Positions 11,805 to 23,239 of a stretch of 60,000 nt of DNA are shown here, piece by piece. Source of the DNA: Takakia lepidozioides (lineage: Eukaryota; Streptophyta; Takakiopsida; Takakiales; Takakiaceae); NCBI GenBank assembly GCA_030704615.1, contig CM060731.1, positions 71,220,756 to 71,280,755 of the forward strand, written 5' to 3'. The first letter of the stretch is position 1. The number at the start of each line of letters is the position of its first letter. The position numbers were made by a program, and so were the translations under genes. Below the pieces are notes generated by a model. It saw only the letters and a list, made by a program, of their open reading frames with translations, was not told the DNA's origin and did not search any database.

Positions 11805-12380
11805 TCAGTATTGCATTGTTTAACAGAGTTCTTGATTCTAATAGCACTAGAACATACTAGCTACAACAATTCAGCCCATGTGTGGGCTTGCTTGTTTTTG
11901 GCTGGGCCTTTTGAGGCATGGATTTTTTGACCTTGTGGCTTTTGAGGTGTCCATTGGTGGATTTTTGTAATGTGATTTATAGGGCTTGTATTGCCCTGTA
12001 GTTGACTATTTTCATTCTCCTTGTGGTTGATAGTATGCAGGAGGGATCCATTCTGTTTTCATGTTGGAATTTCGCCATGTAATGAAGATTTTAAATCATT
12101 TAATTCACTTTCATTTTAAATAATAATATTAAAAATAATACCATTAAAAAAAAATCCAAGGCTGCAATCTCCCTGTTCTTTTAAATATTAAATGAAAACT
12201 AAAAAATAAAATATGAACATTAAAAATATAAACTATTTCGGAAAACAATCTTGATGACACGTGACATCACTCTTGCTCAAACCAGAACACGTGGCAGTAT
12301 ATGACACGACATTCTTTATCCATATTTTCACCACGTGTAAATATCCGTAGTCATATATTTTGTCTGTGTGCCACATGTCA
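11805..12380. other. 3' flank and AT-rich non-coding stretch
   Basis: After the stop codon the sequence is T/G-rich to about 12,060, as in a 3' UTR, then strongly AT-rich to about 12,240. I see no gene here. Confidence 0.6.
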
Positions 12381-12770
12381 CATCTCAAGTGCAACAGGTG
12401 TCCCGCTAACAACTCTCCATGTAGACATCCCTGTAGTCATATGAGCGAGTCATGTAGTCACCACGTGTGAAATCTGCCATAGCACACTTGTCCCGCTAGC
12501 GCCTCTCCATGTAGGCATCACTATGCAGACATGTAGTCATATGATCATGGCAAGAAGTCGTGACATGTCAAATTCGCAGTGGCGCACATGTCCATCCGTC
12601 GCCTCTCCATGTAGGCATCACTTTGCAGACATATAGTCATATGATCCCCTGACAAATGCATGACGTGTCGCTTGCGCAGTGGCGCACGTGTCCCGCTGAA
12701 GCCTCTCCATGTAGACAGCGCTCAACAGACAATGTAGTCATATATTAGTCATATAGTTGTGTCTGCAACC
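12380..12770. repeat. Tandem repeat of about 100 bp, four units
   Basis: The segment CTCTCCATGTAG recurs near 12,413, 12,503, 12,602 and 12,703. It is followed each time by GCATCAC-like and GTCATATGA-like blocks and by CACGTGTC- or CACATGTC-like boxes. Periods are about 90, 98 and 101 bp. Further GTCATAT motifs continue to about 12,960. Confidence 0.75.
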
Positions 12771-12955
12771 CTCTCTGCAGCAGAACTCCAGGTGCCACGC
12801 AATCAGTCACGGATATGACTTGCAAAACGCAGTCCTAAAGACTAGTCGCTATGACAGGGTTTTTTTCACTACAGAGTGATGTAGTCATGAACGCATATAA
12901 GACTGAAAAAATAGTCATATGTGAAGTCATAAAAACGCTCATATGTTATAGTGAT

Positions 12956-15900
12956 TCAGGGCTGAGTCTGATGAGAGGGAAAAACAGGCTGAAATAGGTC
13001 GAAGAAGAAGGTGCCCTCACCACATTCTCCAAGGCCTCCATACCACGCCCCTGCAGTGCATACCCTACAAGCATCGTGTTCCACGTGATGAAACATCATT
13101 GAGGCATTATGTTGAACACTTGGTGAGCATCCATGATGCTCCCACACATAACATACATGTTGACAATGGTGTTGAGTAGAAAAATATTTGGCGTGCACTT
13201 TGGATAATGTGAGTGTGCACCTGCTTTCTAGCTTCACTTGGCCTTTCATCTTGATGCACTTATGCAAGAGACAGACATACGTATCTGAATCTACTGAAAT
13301 GCCTCCTTGGTTTAAAGTCAGTAGAGCCTCTTTCAGTCTGCCTGCCAAAGCATCTTCACATGCCCATAAGTGCCAGAAGAGGCATTGTGGACTCCCTCTC
13401 TTGATCCTCTTCCAGAAGTTGTGGTCATGGTTGAGGTGCCTGACTTTATCAACTGTGCCGCTGCAGCTACTGCCTTTGGCGATGCAACAATGCACCTCTT
13501 TGCATCTGGTAATCTGACAGGCATTCGCCTTGGTACAATTCCAGCTCTGAAGATGTCGCCATGTGGACCTCTTTCCCCTTTTCCAAAGTTGCCAGGGCAG
13601 TGTTCAGATTGACATTTGGTACAATTCCAGCTTTGATGATATCCCCATGCACCTCTTTGCCCTTCTCCAGGCCGGCTGCTAGGCTTGCACAAGCATTGCA
13701 AATGCACACAAACATGATGTGCTTCCATTGCTCATAGGTCTCCAAAGCCTCCATTCCACATCCCTGCTGTGCATACCCTGCAAGCACATCATATTGCACT
13801 CCACGACACCACATGTCGTTCAGCCATAGTGTCGAACACTCCCTTTGAATCCTAGATGCACCCACATTTTGCAAACATGTTCACCAGGCTATTGTTCAGA
13901 ATGTCATCTGGTACAATTCCAGCTCTGAAGATGTCACCATGCACATCTTTCCCCATTTCCAAAGCTGTCAGGGCAGTGTTCAGATTGACATTTGGCACAA
14001 TTCCAGCTTTGATGATATCCCCATGCACCTCTCGCCCTTCTCCAGGGCTGCCAGGCTTGCACAAGCATTGCAAATGCACACAAACATGATGTGCTTCCCC
14101 CATCCTTTGCTCATAGGTCTCCAAAGCGTCCATCCCACGTCCCTGCCGTGCATACCTTGCAAGCATCGCACTCCACGACACCACATCTTGTTCAGCCATA
14201 GTGTCAAACACTCCCTTTGCATCCTAGATCCTAGATCCCTTTGCACCCACATTTTGCAAACATGTCCACTAGGGTATGGTTCAGAATGACATTTGGTACA
14301 ATTCCAGCTCTGAAGATGTGGCCATGGACCTCTTTCCCCTTTTCCAGAGGTGCCAGGGCAGTGTTCATAATGGCATTTGGTACAATTCCAGCTTTGATTA
14401 TACCCCATGCACCTCTTTGCCCTCGTCCAGGCTCGATGCACCCACATTTCGCATACATGTCCACCAGGGTATGGTTCAGACTGACATTTGGTACAATTCC
14501 AGCTCTGAAGGTGTCGCCATGGACCTCTTTCCCCTTTTCCAGAGCTGCCAGGGCAGTGTTTAGAATGACATTTGGTACAATTCCAGCTTTGATGATATCC
14601 CCATGCACCTCTTTACCCTTGTCCAGGGCTGCCAGGCTTGCACAAGCATTGCAAATGCACACAAAGTGGCCGGGCTTCACCCCCTCCCCCATCATTGGAT
14701 CATAGGTCTCCCAAGCCTCCATCCCACGTCCCTGTTGTGCATACCTTGCAAGCATCGCACTCCACAACACCACATCTCATTCAGCCATAGTGTCAAAAAC
14801 TCCCTTTGCATCCTCAATGCATCCACATTTGGCATACATGTCCAGGTTGGGGCAGTGTTCATAATGACATCCGGTGCAATTCCAGCTTTGACCGATGTCA
14901 CCATGGACCTCGTTCCCCTTTTCCAGGCTTGCACACGCATTGCAAACACATACAAACGCGATGTGGTTGGGCTCCACCCCCTCGCGCATCATTTGCTCAC
15001 AAGTCTCCAAAGCATTCGTACCACGCCCATGCTTGGTAATCCTGCCAACATTATATTCCACGTGATCAAAGATCGTTGAGGCATTCTATGTTGAACACTT
15101 GGTGATCATCCATGATGCTCCCCTTAACATACATGTTGACAAGGTTGTTGAGTAGAAAAACGCTCGGCGTGAATCCACTTTGGACAATGTGAGTGTGCAC
15201 CTGCTTTCCAACTTCTAGGCCTTTCATCTTGATGCACTTATGCAAGAGACACACATACGTATCTACATCTGCTGAAATGCCTCTTTGGTTTAGAGTTTGT
15301 AGAGCCTCTTTCAGTCTGCCTGCGTCATAAAGCATCTTCACATGCCCATAAGTGCCAGAAGAGGCATTGTGGACTCCCTCGCTTGATCCTCTTCCAGAAG
15401 CTATGGTCATGGTTGAGGTGCCTGATTTTATCAACTGTGCCGCTACAGCTGCCGCTTCCAGCTAACCATCTACCCCTGGAGGTTTCTTGTAGCTATCCTT
15501 CAGAGGGATCCATAGGTAATCTGGAGCTTGAAATCCGATCCTCTTGGATGAATATGGACCCACACTCTATCCTGCTCCTTCAGCTATCACTGCCTCTGCA
15601 CAATCATGCATACATCCTTGCCTTGCTGCCAATGCGATCATCGCACTCCACAACACCACATCTCGTTGAGCCACAGTCGAACACTACCTTCGCATCTTCA
15701 ATGCGACCGCATTCGGCATACATGTCCACCAGGGCGGTGTTCAGAACGACAAACCCTACAATTCCAGCTTTCACGATGTCACCATGGACCTTCCATGTCA
15801 CTTCCAGGTGGAGGCAGTACATATTAAAATATATATTCCCCAAGGCCACATTTTCTTTACCTGTTTTTGTGAAACACACGTCAGCAAATGTGGCCCCCAA
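12956..15900 (-). pseudogene. Decayed, internally duplicated PLS-type PPR gene
   Basis: Reading leftward, blocks of pentatricopeptide repeats appear in changing frames: about 15,900-15,604, 15,434-15,066, 15,061-14,777, 14,773-14,231, 14,211-13,852, 13,874-13,467 and 13,495-12,956. Diagnostic pieces are VDMYAKCGCIEDAKGVFD, DVVSWSAMLARYARQG and GKEVHGDIIKAGIVPNV. A leader-like block containing DTYVCLLHKCIKMKG occurs twice (near 15,200 and 13,270). Modules from VHGDIIKAGIVPNV to FAKCGC repeat several times, so the locus grew by unequal duplication and then lost its frame. PPR proteins of this class bind organellar RNA. No E, E+ or DYW end is visible. I do not expect a working protein. Confidence 0.8.
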
Positions 15901-15964
15901 TCACGGGTGCAATCAATGCGCAGTGGTTCATGGAATCGTTGAGTCGACTACAAATTCACTTTAA

Positions 15965-16940
15965 TGAATAAATATCTTTATTCCATTAATCAAATTATGA
16001 ATGAAAAATTTCTAGTCGCATGTGCAGTAATTAGAACCACTTGTAATTTTCACTTTTTCAAATTTTATGTATTTACGCAATAAATTAAATAGCCCGGATT
16101 TTTGCTACGACTCTGGAGTCGTTGACCCCACTTCTGCCTGCCGTATGAAATGCCCCCGTGGACCCACCTTGTCCGTTTCGACTCTCCAGTAGTCCCGCTT
16201 ACTGCCAAGTGGTTCCCGGAGTGGTTGGCGGACACCCAGTCGATTCGGAAAAGACATGAATGCTACTAGTGAGTGCTCCATCAGCAGCAGCAAAAGATAA
16301 GTCAAAAGCAAGCATCATCATGTCAAACCGGGAGCAAGCGGGCCGAAATCGGGGCTGCAAGCAGCAACAGTATGTTCCTTTTGCACACATCCTTATCTGC
16401 AAGCTCAAGAGAATTCAAAGTAGATAGGGATCCTCACCTGGTCCCATCACAAGCCCCCACAAAAACCAATGGGTTAGTGAGGATTGTGTAACCCCAGGTG
16501 AATCACAGACCCCTACACTTGTTATCGATGTCAACTAGGAACCCCAAAAACAAGAGAGAAAGATATGAAGTAAAATGAACCCTAATCACCAAAAGCACCT
16601 TGAGCGATTGGGGAAGGTAACACTGCGCCATCGCCACCAACACGCCACCTCCAGCACAGCTAAGGAGAAGCGAGGCATACAAATGCTAGGTCTAAGAAGG
16701 GTGTGAGAGCGATATACTTCCCCACCCAAGCGCCGCTGCGAAACATAAAAGCCAGAGGAGGGAAAGGGGCGATGCCATCACAGCGGGTTCTCCCGCCTGT
16801 GAGAAGAGACAAGACGCCGCCATTGCGCATCCCCAGGAGCTCGTCCGGCATGAAGCAGCAAACAGGGTAGCAGTGGAGCTCAGACGCCATAACTCGCGAG
16901 CTCAGCAGCACGCGGAGTGCAGCTGATAGCGGGAGAGACA
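15965..16940. other. Non-coding stretch, no gene recognised
   Basis: AT-rich to about 16,100, then mixed composition. A piece around 16,437-16,550 (GGTTAGTGA followed by AACCCCAGGT) resembles one near 41,935-41,970 beside the antisense LINE, so it may be LINE-linked. No open frame looks like a real protein. Confidence 0.5.
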
Positions 16941-16954
16941 CCCTAGGGCAGAGC

Positions 16955-17590
16955 CCGATTTTTCATCCGATGGATGAATAATCAATACCCTTTATCTCAA
17001 AAACCCGACGGATGTCATCCGTTAGCTAGGTTTAGACAGTAGATTATAGGGTAGGAGTTAGGGTTTCACTCCTTAATTAGCAATAATTAGGGTAATTAAA
17101 AAATTCTCCATGGCCATCATAAGTTGTTTTTTTCATCCGGTTTAGATGAACAAATAAATAGGTTCATTTATTTGGATGAGGTCCATCAACAAGATGAAAA
17201 AGTAGTATACATCATCCAGGGCAGCGGTTTCTCATCCTAACAGGTAATTCGTCATCCCTTAAGAGAAAGCCTCATCCAGTACGGAAAAAAAAAGCATAAA
17301 GGAGGAATAAAACGAATTCAAATCCTGGTATTTTTCATCCGACATGGATGGAAAAATTATAAATAGGATGTCAGTGTCACAACCCCTATGGAGGTAATTC
17401 CTCATTCTCTGGTGACTCATCTGATATTGATGAAAGTCAATAAAAGAGGAATGAAAAATTATAGGTCCTTTTTAGCGGTATTTTAGTGTCCACCCAGGTG
17501 ATTCTTCCGGTATGGATAGAAAACCTTTACAAGTCGGGTGAAAACACCTTTTAGAGTCCATCTGGTATAGATGGAAAATCATGAAAAGAA
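16955..17590. repeat. Dispersed short dyad motif around CATCC...GGATG
   Basis: CATCCG, CATCCGG or CATCCAG, followed within a few bases by GGATG or AGATG and then AAA, occurs about ten times (for example near 16,966, 17,130, 17,212, 17,337, 17,505 and 17,557). The sequence is AT-rich and non-coding. It may be the subterminal part of a small DNA transposon. Confidence 0.55.
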
Positions 17591-17679
17591 CACTGAAGCA
17601 ACCGGCCAATTCCGAGGAGGGAGACAGAGGGAGAGAGGGGGCAACAATGAAAAAAAATGGGTTGGGGGGGGGGGGGGAG

Positions 17680-18600
17680 GGCAGATGGTGGGGTCAGCTA
17701 CAACACATGTCCAACACCAGATATCCTAAGTTAATTGACTCTATATCTTGGAAACAGGACCGCCCACCGACCTGTCAAACAAGCTAAGTCCTGGCAGAAG
17801 ACAGTAGAAGAGATTCTCAAGGACCTGGACCTTGAACCGCAAGTCTTCACCCTGCTGGATAAATCTGACTTAGAGGCTGTAGTGTCCAACCATGTATGTT
17901 GCCATGAGATTGTCTGATGAAAATGAAGTTAGGCAGAAAACTTCCCTGCACTTGTTTCCAGTCAGCGACATGGGGGAGGACATCTTGGATGACCTCAAGG
18001 GTCTACCCACTCTCGGCACTAGACTGAAATTTAAACTCAGGGCAGGAAGCCTACCTTTGAACAGCAAATAGAAGCAGAGAGGAAACGGAGAGTGCAATTG
18101 CCCGTTGTGTGGGCAATCTGAAGACAATATTCATTCTTTGATACACTGTCCGGGGTTCTCTCACCAAAGAGACTCTATCTTCAAATCTATCAAGGGAATT
18201 GTGCATGTACCTCTGTTTACTAACTTTGAAAAAGTCGAGGCTGAGCCAAAAGCCCAACCCCTTCGCCCTGTCAAACAGGGTGAGCCCTGGAGAAGAGAGT
18301 AAAAGAGATTCTCAAGGATCTGAATATGGACCTGCAAGTCTTGACCTTGCTGGATAAACCTGACTTAGAGAGTGTAGTGTCCAAAGCCATGTCTGTTACC
18401 AGAAAATTGTCCGATGAAAATGAAGTTAGGAATAAAACTTCCCTGAACCTGTTTCCAGTCTGTGACATGGGGGAGGACATCATGGATGCGCTCAAGGGTC
18501 TATCCCACTCTTGGCACCAGACCTAAATTTAAAGTCAAGGTAGGAAGACTACCTTTGAACAGTAAATAGAAGCAGAGAGGAAAGGGAGAATGCAATTTCC
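17680..18600 (+). mobile_element. Two tandem partial copies of a LINE C-terminal region
   Basis: Similar segments run about 17,690-18,257 and 18,268-18,600. Both pass from the region before the C-terminal zinc knuckle (TVEEILKDLDLEPQVFTLLDK) into the line containing NCPLCGQSED, or stop just before it. The same family occurs in antisense at 41.1-44.1 kb and in sense at 53.3-54.2 kb. Frames are broken and no RT is present. The poly-G run just upstream (about 17,665-17,678) marks one edge. Confidence 0.7.
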
Positions 18601-19030
18601 CTGACGTACCTCTGCTGCTGCTGGTGCTTGAAGCGAGCTGGCGCGGCGAGCGGCTGCGGTGCTGTTGCACCTGCCAGCGGCGCGGGTCCCCGCCGCTGCA
18701 AGGCGTCTCTCCCCCGCTCACCGCGACTCTCTCTCTCTTTAGCTCGTTAGGTCGCGCCTCTGTGCGGCGTTCCTACCACACAAGGGAGAGAGACATCAGC
18801 CCGTGCTTGGGGCAAGAAAGAAAGACAGAAAGTGAGGGAGGAGGCGGTGCTTACCTTGGGCGTTGGAGCGGCGTTGGGGCAAACTCCTTGGGGCCTTGCG
18901 ACCACCTCGGGCTCAGTAGCAGGTGCGTTTCTCCTCCACCCTAAACCCCACTCTCTAAACTACCTCTCTCCCAAAGAACAAACGAAAACGGGATGGGAAA
19001 GAGATGCTTGAAGCACTTATGGGAAAAAAA
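18601..19030. other. GC-rich non-coding stretch before the CACTA element
   Basis: The GC-rich part (18,620-18,770) and pyrimidine-rich tracts give frames without recognisable motifs. No gene is supported. Confidence 0.4.
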
Positions 19031-19039
19031 AAAAGCGCG

Positions 19040-19260
19040 GCGCCCACGTGCGATGCCCGGCCGTCGCACGCCTGCGCCCGCCCTTTTTTGAAATGTAAAA
19101 ATAAAGATTGCGACGGTTGGCCGTCGTTTCTTGCGACCCCCGACCCCATAAATAAAAAACACGTTGCCCCCAGCGATGGTTGTCCGTCACGGGGTGCGAC
19201 CCCCAGGTAAAAAAAACTCGTCGTCCAATGCGACGCCAGGGTGTCGCAGGAGGCGACGGC
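19040..19260. repeat. Left subterminal GC palindromes of the CACTA element
   Basis: About five copies of the GCGACG / CGTCGC dyad (near 19,046, 19,108, 19,170, 19,222 and 19,243) point to the left subterminal region. Confidence 0.75.
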
Positions 19261-19683
19261 CGGCCTTTCTGGATTTAGGGTTTAGAGCCTTTTGGGTTTC
19301 TTAGTTTTTATTTTATTTATTTATTTTTTCATATGGTACTGGGTTAGGGTGTTTGCTTTTCTTTATGGTGCTGGGTTTTGGATTAATGGTTTTGGTTGTG
19401 GGTCTTGGGGTTAAAAGGATAAACGGTGTAATTAGGATTCACATACCCAAAATGTGGTTCAATCTGATAATCGCAAAGCGCTAGGTCTCAACAAATTTTT
19501 CCATAGTGTGAGCATCCTAAAGATAGAACGAGAGGAAGGATTAATTGTCTTGGGCTCTAGCACCATAGGGATGCTCTGCCTTTGGTTACCAATTTTGAAA
19601 GCCCCGAGGCTGAGGCATAGGGGTTTTTTGCCAACGGTTTTTGAGAAATGAAAGTGTTGGTGGTGTGTGTTAATTAGGATAGG

Positions 19684-20112
19684 ATGGTGAGGAAACATCG
19701 ACCCATCTCCCTTGAGGATGGGGATGTAGTACCACATATCGATTGTGGCCCTAGAGCGACCATTTTTCATGGCAAGGAGGCACCCATTGCACCTGATCCA
19801 ATACAGGTTGCCGGGCACAATCGTAGAAGGGACCGGGGCCAAATTTCAGGTGATGCTGAGGATGTTGACACTCCGGGATCGAGTCGGGCGCGCCGCGGGT
19901 TGCCCCCTCGCGGGCCACCCCGTCCAGCCACGTCCACCTTTGACCCCCCCCCCCTACAGGATTGAGTGTTGGTGCACTAAGTGTTGGGAACGGATACCGC
20001 CGGGCGGCACCAGACCACCGAGGTGGCGACCGCATGTTGTCGAAAAACATTACAAAAAGAACAAGATTGCGGATGCGGCAAAGATGAGTGGTTTTTCCCA
20101 CCCCTCTCATTA
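19684..20112 (+). CDS. Predicted CACTA element exons with a Cys/His motif
   Basis: A frame from 19,684 (MVRKHRPISLEDGD) and an exon beginning after the AG at about 19,961 are open. The second reads IECWCTKCWERIPPGG then HVVEKHY and stops at 20,110-20,112. The CxCxxC plus spaced His pattern resembles the small zinc-binding N-terminal segment of proteins in other plant CACTA elements. Joining of the two frames is inferred. Confidence 0.4.
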
Positions 20113-20220
20113 ACATTCATCTAAGGTACATTTAGGTTTATCTAATAATATAGTATGATTGGTAAGCATACATGAATCAAAATTACGACATAAGTATTGA
20201 TGCATCGTTCACTATGCACA

Positions 20221-20406
20221 TTGCAGCCACGACTTGATGCCCAAGCTCACAATCACATTGCACAGGAGGCATTTCGCGCCGGTCTACTTGCAGAATTTGT
20301 GCCAGAGCATGTGCCCGATGTGACCAGTTGGTTCCCCCATAAGCATGTAGATGAGATGCGTAGGGTCGAGGGGTGTCGTAGGTGTCGCAGGCGTTATGGC
20401 CGGTGA
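20221..20406 (+). CDS. Predicted CACTA internal exon, unknown function
   Basis: Open from an AG acceptor near 20,226 (PRLDAQAHNHIAQEAF) to a stop at 20,404-20,406, ending in a Cys/Arg-rich tail (GCRRCRRRYGR). It probably joins the neighbouring frames by splicing. I recognise no domain. Confidence 0.35.
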   Translation: MQPRLDAQAHNHIAQEAFRAGLLAEFVPEHVPDVTSWFPHKHVDEMRRVEGCRRCRRRYGR

Positions 20407-20456
20407 CGAGCAGGCCTACCCCCCCACCCTCCAGTTTCCTCAGGCGGTCCCCCTGA

Positions 20457-21353
20457 TTGTGGCCTCCCCCCCCCCCATCTATTTCTTTGCCTGATCCACC
20501 TCCGGTTGTACCTGATCCGGACGTTGTACCCCCGGCTGCACCTCCGACATTACATCTTCAACCACCTCCACTTTCATCTCCTCCGCCAGCAGTACCACCT
20601 CCACCACCACCACCACCACCTCCACCTCCACCTCCATCTCCACGTGCATGTGCCCCTCGAACCCCTAGGAGGGGTCGGCTTCGCCCTAGGTTTCCTCCCC
20701 TTCGGCTTGGGCGGCCTGAGCCGAATCCTCGCCCCCGATGGGAAGCGCATAGGAGGTTACTGAGGACCGTCCAGCCTCGTTGTTGGGGGAATCATCTCGA
20801 CCCTCCCACCCCCATCCGAGAAAATGTGGAGTTCGAGTATTGGGGGAGACGGTATGTTGTGAGAGCCGTTACAGACCCTGCTATGGGTCAGGGTTTATTC
20901 ACGGTCAATGATATTGTGGTTCCTCCTCGGAGAAACAACATGGTAGACTTGTTTCCCTACTACGGTCCATACTACACCTCCGCGGAGTTCCGTACATTAT
21001 GCCTCGAAGTCCCATACATCCTACCCTACATTTTGTGTGTCAACGGACAGGATGTACGTAGACGGGGGTTGTCTCCCATTGAGATCAGATTTTATGATGG
21101 TGACCCCGACATCTTCGGAAATGTTGTTGGGCTGGTCAATAGTTCTTTTGGTCATCCTAGGAGAACCAATGTAGTATGGGACGAGCGAAGCGATGGGCAT
21201 GAGAGCTTTTGTGGTCATACGTCAGTATACTGTGAGGGGATGCACATGTTTGTGATGACATGTGCTAGTAGGACTATTAGGGCTGGCAATGAACTATTTG
21301 CATTATACGAGTTCTCCCGGGATGATTGGGACCTCCGATTACAGTGTGAGTGA
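20457..21353 (+). CDS. Proline-rich protein with C-terminal SET-like methyltransferase domain
   Basis: The frame is open for 298 codons; no ATG starts it, so it is probably an internal exon. The first ~65 residues are almost all proline, followed by an Arg/Pro-rich basic stretch. From about residue 120 the pattern resembles a SET domain: VRAVTDPAMGQGLFTVNDI contains the GxG turn near 20,881-20,897, GNVVGLVNSSFG...TNV near 21,118-21,172 occupies the place of the RF.NHSC.PN block, and RTIRAGNELFALYEF...DDW near 21,275-21,330 matches the end of the fold where ELT.DY normally lies. The NHS residues are altered, so catalysis is doubtful, and no pre-SET or post-SET cysteines are seen. SET proteins methylate lysines of histones or other substrates. 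It lies inside the CACTA borders, on the same strand as the transposase start. Confidence 0.5.
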   Translation: MWPPPPPSISLPDPPPVVPDPDVVPPAAPPTLHLQPPPLSSPPPAVPPPPPPPPPPPPPPSPRACAPRTPRRGRLRPRFPPLRLGRPEPNPRPRWEAHRRLLRTVQPRCWGNHLDPPTPIRENVEFEYWGRRYVVRAVTDPAMGQGLFTVNDIVVPPRRNNMVDLFPYYGPYYTSAEFRTLCLEVPYILPYILCVNGQDVRRRGLSPIEIRFYDGDPDIFGNVVGLVNSSFGHPRRTNVVWDERSDGHESFCGHTSVYCEGMHMFVMTCASRTIRAGNELFALYEFSRDDWDLRLQCE

Positions 21354-22400
21354 GATGTGTATGATAGAAATAGGGTTCCTTTGAGACAGGGATCGCGTAG
21401 AGAGACATTGTAGATATTCTCATGATGTACTTTGTATACATCCGATTAATCGATTGATGTAAATTTTTTTCTTGTTGCTCGTGTGGGTTGTAATTTTGCA
21501 TATGTGATCTAAACATACTTATGCACATGTGGACCAAATATGAGCTTGAACCAAGTTGATTCAATGGGTCATTCTAGTGTTGAACGCAACTACGTGCCAT
21601 AGAGACGGAAAATTGTGTTTCGCCTGCAGATGATTTTTTTTTATTCCATTTTCAAGCCATATGCTTAATGATAGCATATGCAATGTGCGTGCAAAATTTG
21701 GGAGTAAACAAAAGTCATTTGGACCCATAACCAGATTTTGTTCTCTCATTTGCACTCCAAAGTTGAGTTATCTTCAACTTCATGCACTCTTTACAGAGAG
21801 TTCTGCAAAAGTGACCCTAGAAACACACTTATTTTTTTTCCATTTTTTTTTTGTCCCATTTTTTGCATGGATGTAGTGGTGCAAAGCTCGATGTCACAGA
21901 ATAAAATAGAGATAAGAATAAAATCATTACGCACCTCAAAACCGCAATCATATATTTTTTAAATGCAAATATTTATTTTAAATTCATTTAAATTCGATTT
22001 AATTCAAAATTGGTGCTAGGGTGAGTGCGTCGTTGGGGAGGTAATGTTTTTAAAAATATATATATTTTATTTATTTTTTCTGCTGGATCTTTGTACAGGT
22101 GTTGCACACATATTTAAGCACATGTAGGAAAAAATGAAGCTTGAACCACATCCGTTTGTTGGGTGCAATGGCATGAGAGGATTTTCTTTCACATTAATAA
22201 ACAAAAATTGATAGGGTGAATGCGACATTGGGGGGGCAAATGATTTTGTTTGGGTTTGATACTTTGCATGCGTGTACGTTACGCACATACATGTAATTAT
22301 TGAATGACATATTTGATGCACACACACATTGAAGGTTGTTGTTTGCATTTCGCTTATAATGAAGTGTATGGTTGCAAGGACACATTATAATATATGTCCC
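21354..22400. other. AT-rich non-coding interior of the CACTA element
   Basis: Probably an intron or inter-gene spacer. A GAGCTTGAACCA-like segment near 21,542 recurs as GAAGCTTGAACCA near 22,136, suggesting an old local duplication. No gene is supported. Confidence 0.45.
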
Positions 22401-22423
22401 TATGTTCATTTGTTCGTATCAGG

Positions 22424-23064
22424 ACTTTGTCCATCCCTTCCCGGTCTTTTCTCTTGGCACCCCATCCGAAAACAACCCAAGTACATTAGGCGGAAGCCGT
22501 GGGCGAGACGCCGCCCCCACGGTACCGGACGATGATGACGATGTCAGTAATAGTGACAGTGACAACAACAATGAGCATGGAATTAACCAGGAGGATGTGC
22601 AAGCCATGGATGATCTCTTAATGCATCATGTGGGCGCTGATGCATCCCATGAAGAGGGAACCCGACCAATCGATGATCCTGAAATGGCCCCCTCAAATGA
22701 CATGGAGAGGGAGGCGAGCGATCCCTTGTACGAAGGAGCGAAAGTGAGTCGACTTTCAACAATCTTACTTTTGCTCAATCGTCAAATTCGATTTGGCATA
22801 AGTAATGTTGGGATGTCTGCCATAACGCGAACTATTGCAGACTATATCCTTGCTCCACACTTGAAACCCAAGATGCCACAGTCGCGGAAAGAGGCGTGCG
22901 AAGTCTTGGACTCTGTAGGGATGGGCTATAAGATTTTTCATGCATGTCCATGTGATAAAACCCTATACTATGGAGAGGATTCGCATCTCACCAAGTGCCC
23001 AAAGTGCAAGAAAGACCGATATCGGGATGATGTCCAAAGGAAAAAAGTACCACGCAAGATATAA
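22424..23064 (+). pseudogene. N-terminal part of a TNP2-type CACTA transposase (truncated)
   Basis: An acidic linker (DDDDDVSNSDSDNNNE) is followed by LYEGAKVSRLSTILLLLN, then GMGYKIFHACPCDKTLYY and CPKCKKDRYR, the standard opening of the plant TNP2 transposase family with its C.C...C..C zinc motif. The frame stops at 23,062-23,064, where the catalytic body of several hundred residues should begin, and the right subterminal repeats start only ~170 bp later. The transposase has therefore lost its catalytic part by deletion. Confidence 0.75.
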
Positions 23065-23239
23065 GCGCCATTCCCTCTCGCATGGAGATTATTAGAGAGT
23101 AGTACTCATGCAAGGTCCACAACAACAAGCTAAACCATAAAGAAAAACAAACACCCTACCCCAGTACCATATGAAAAAAAAAAAAAACTAAGAACCCCCA
23201 AAGGCCCTAAACCTAAACCTAGAAAGCACTGCCGTTGCC

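Noticed and set aside
16660-16941. Minus-strand frame with hydrophobic stretches
   Set aside because: No recognisable motif, no splice context and mixed repeat surroundings.
19014-19030. CACTTATGGG as the left terminus of the SET-bearing CACTA element
   Set aside because: It does not match the right terminus well and the 3-bp flanks disagree (AAG against CAT).
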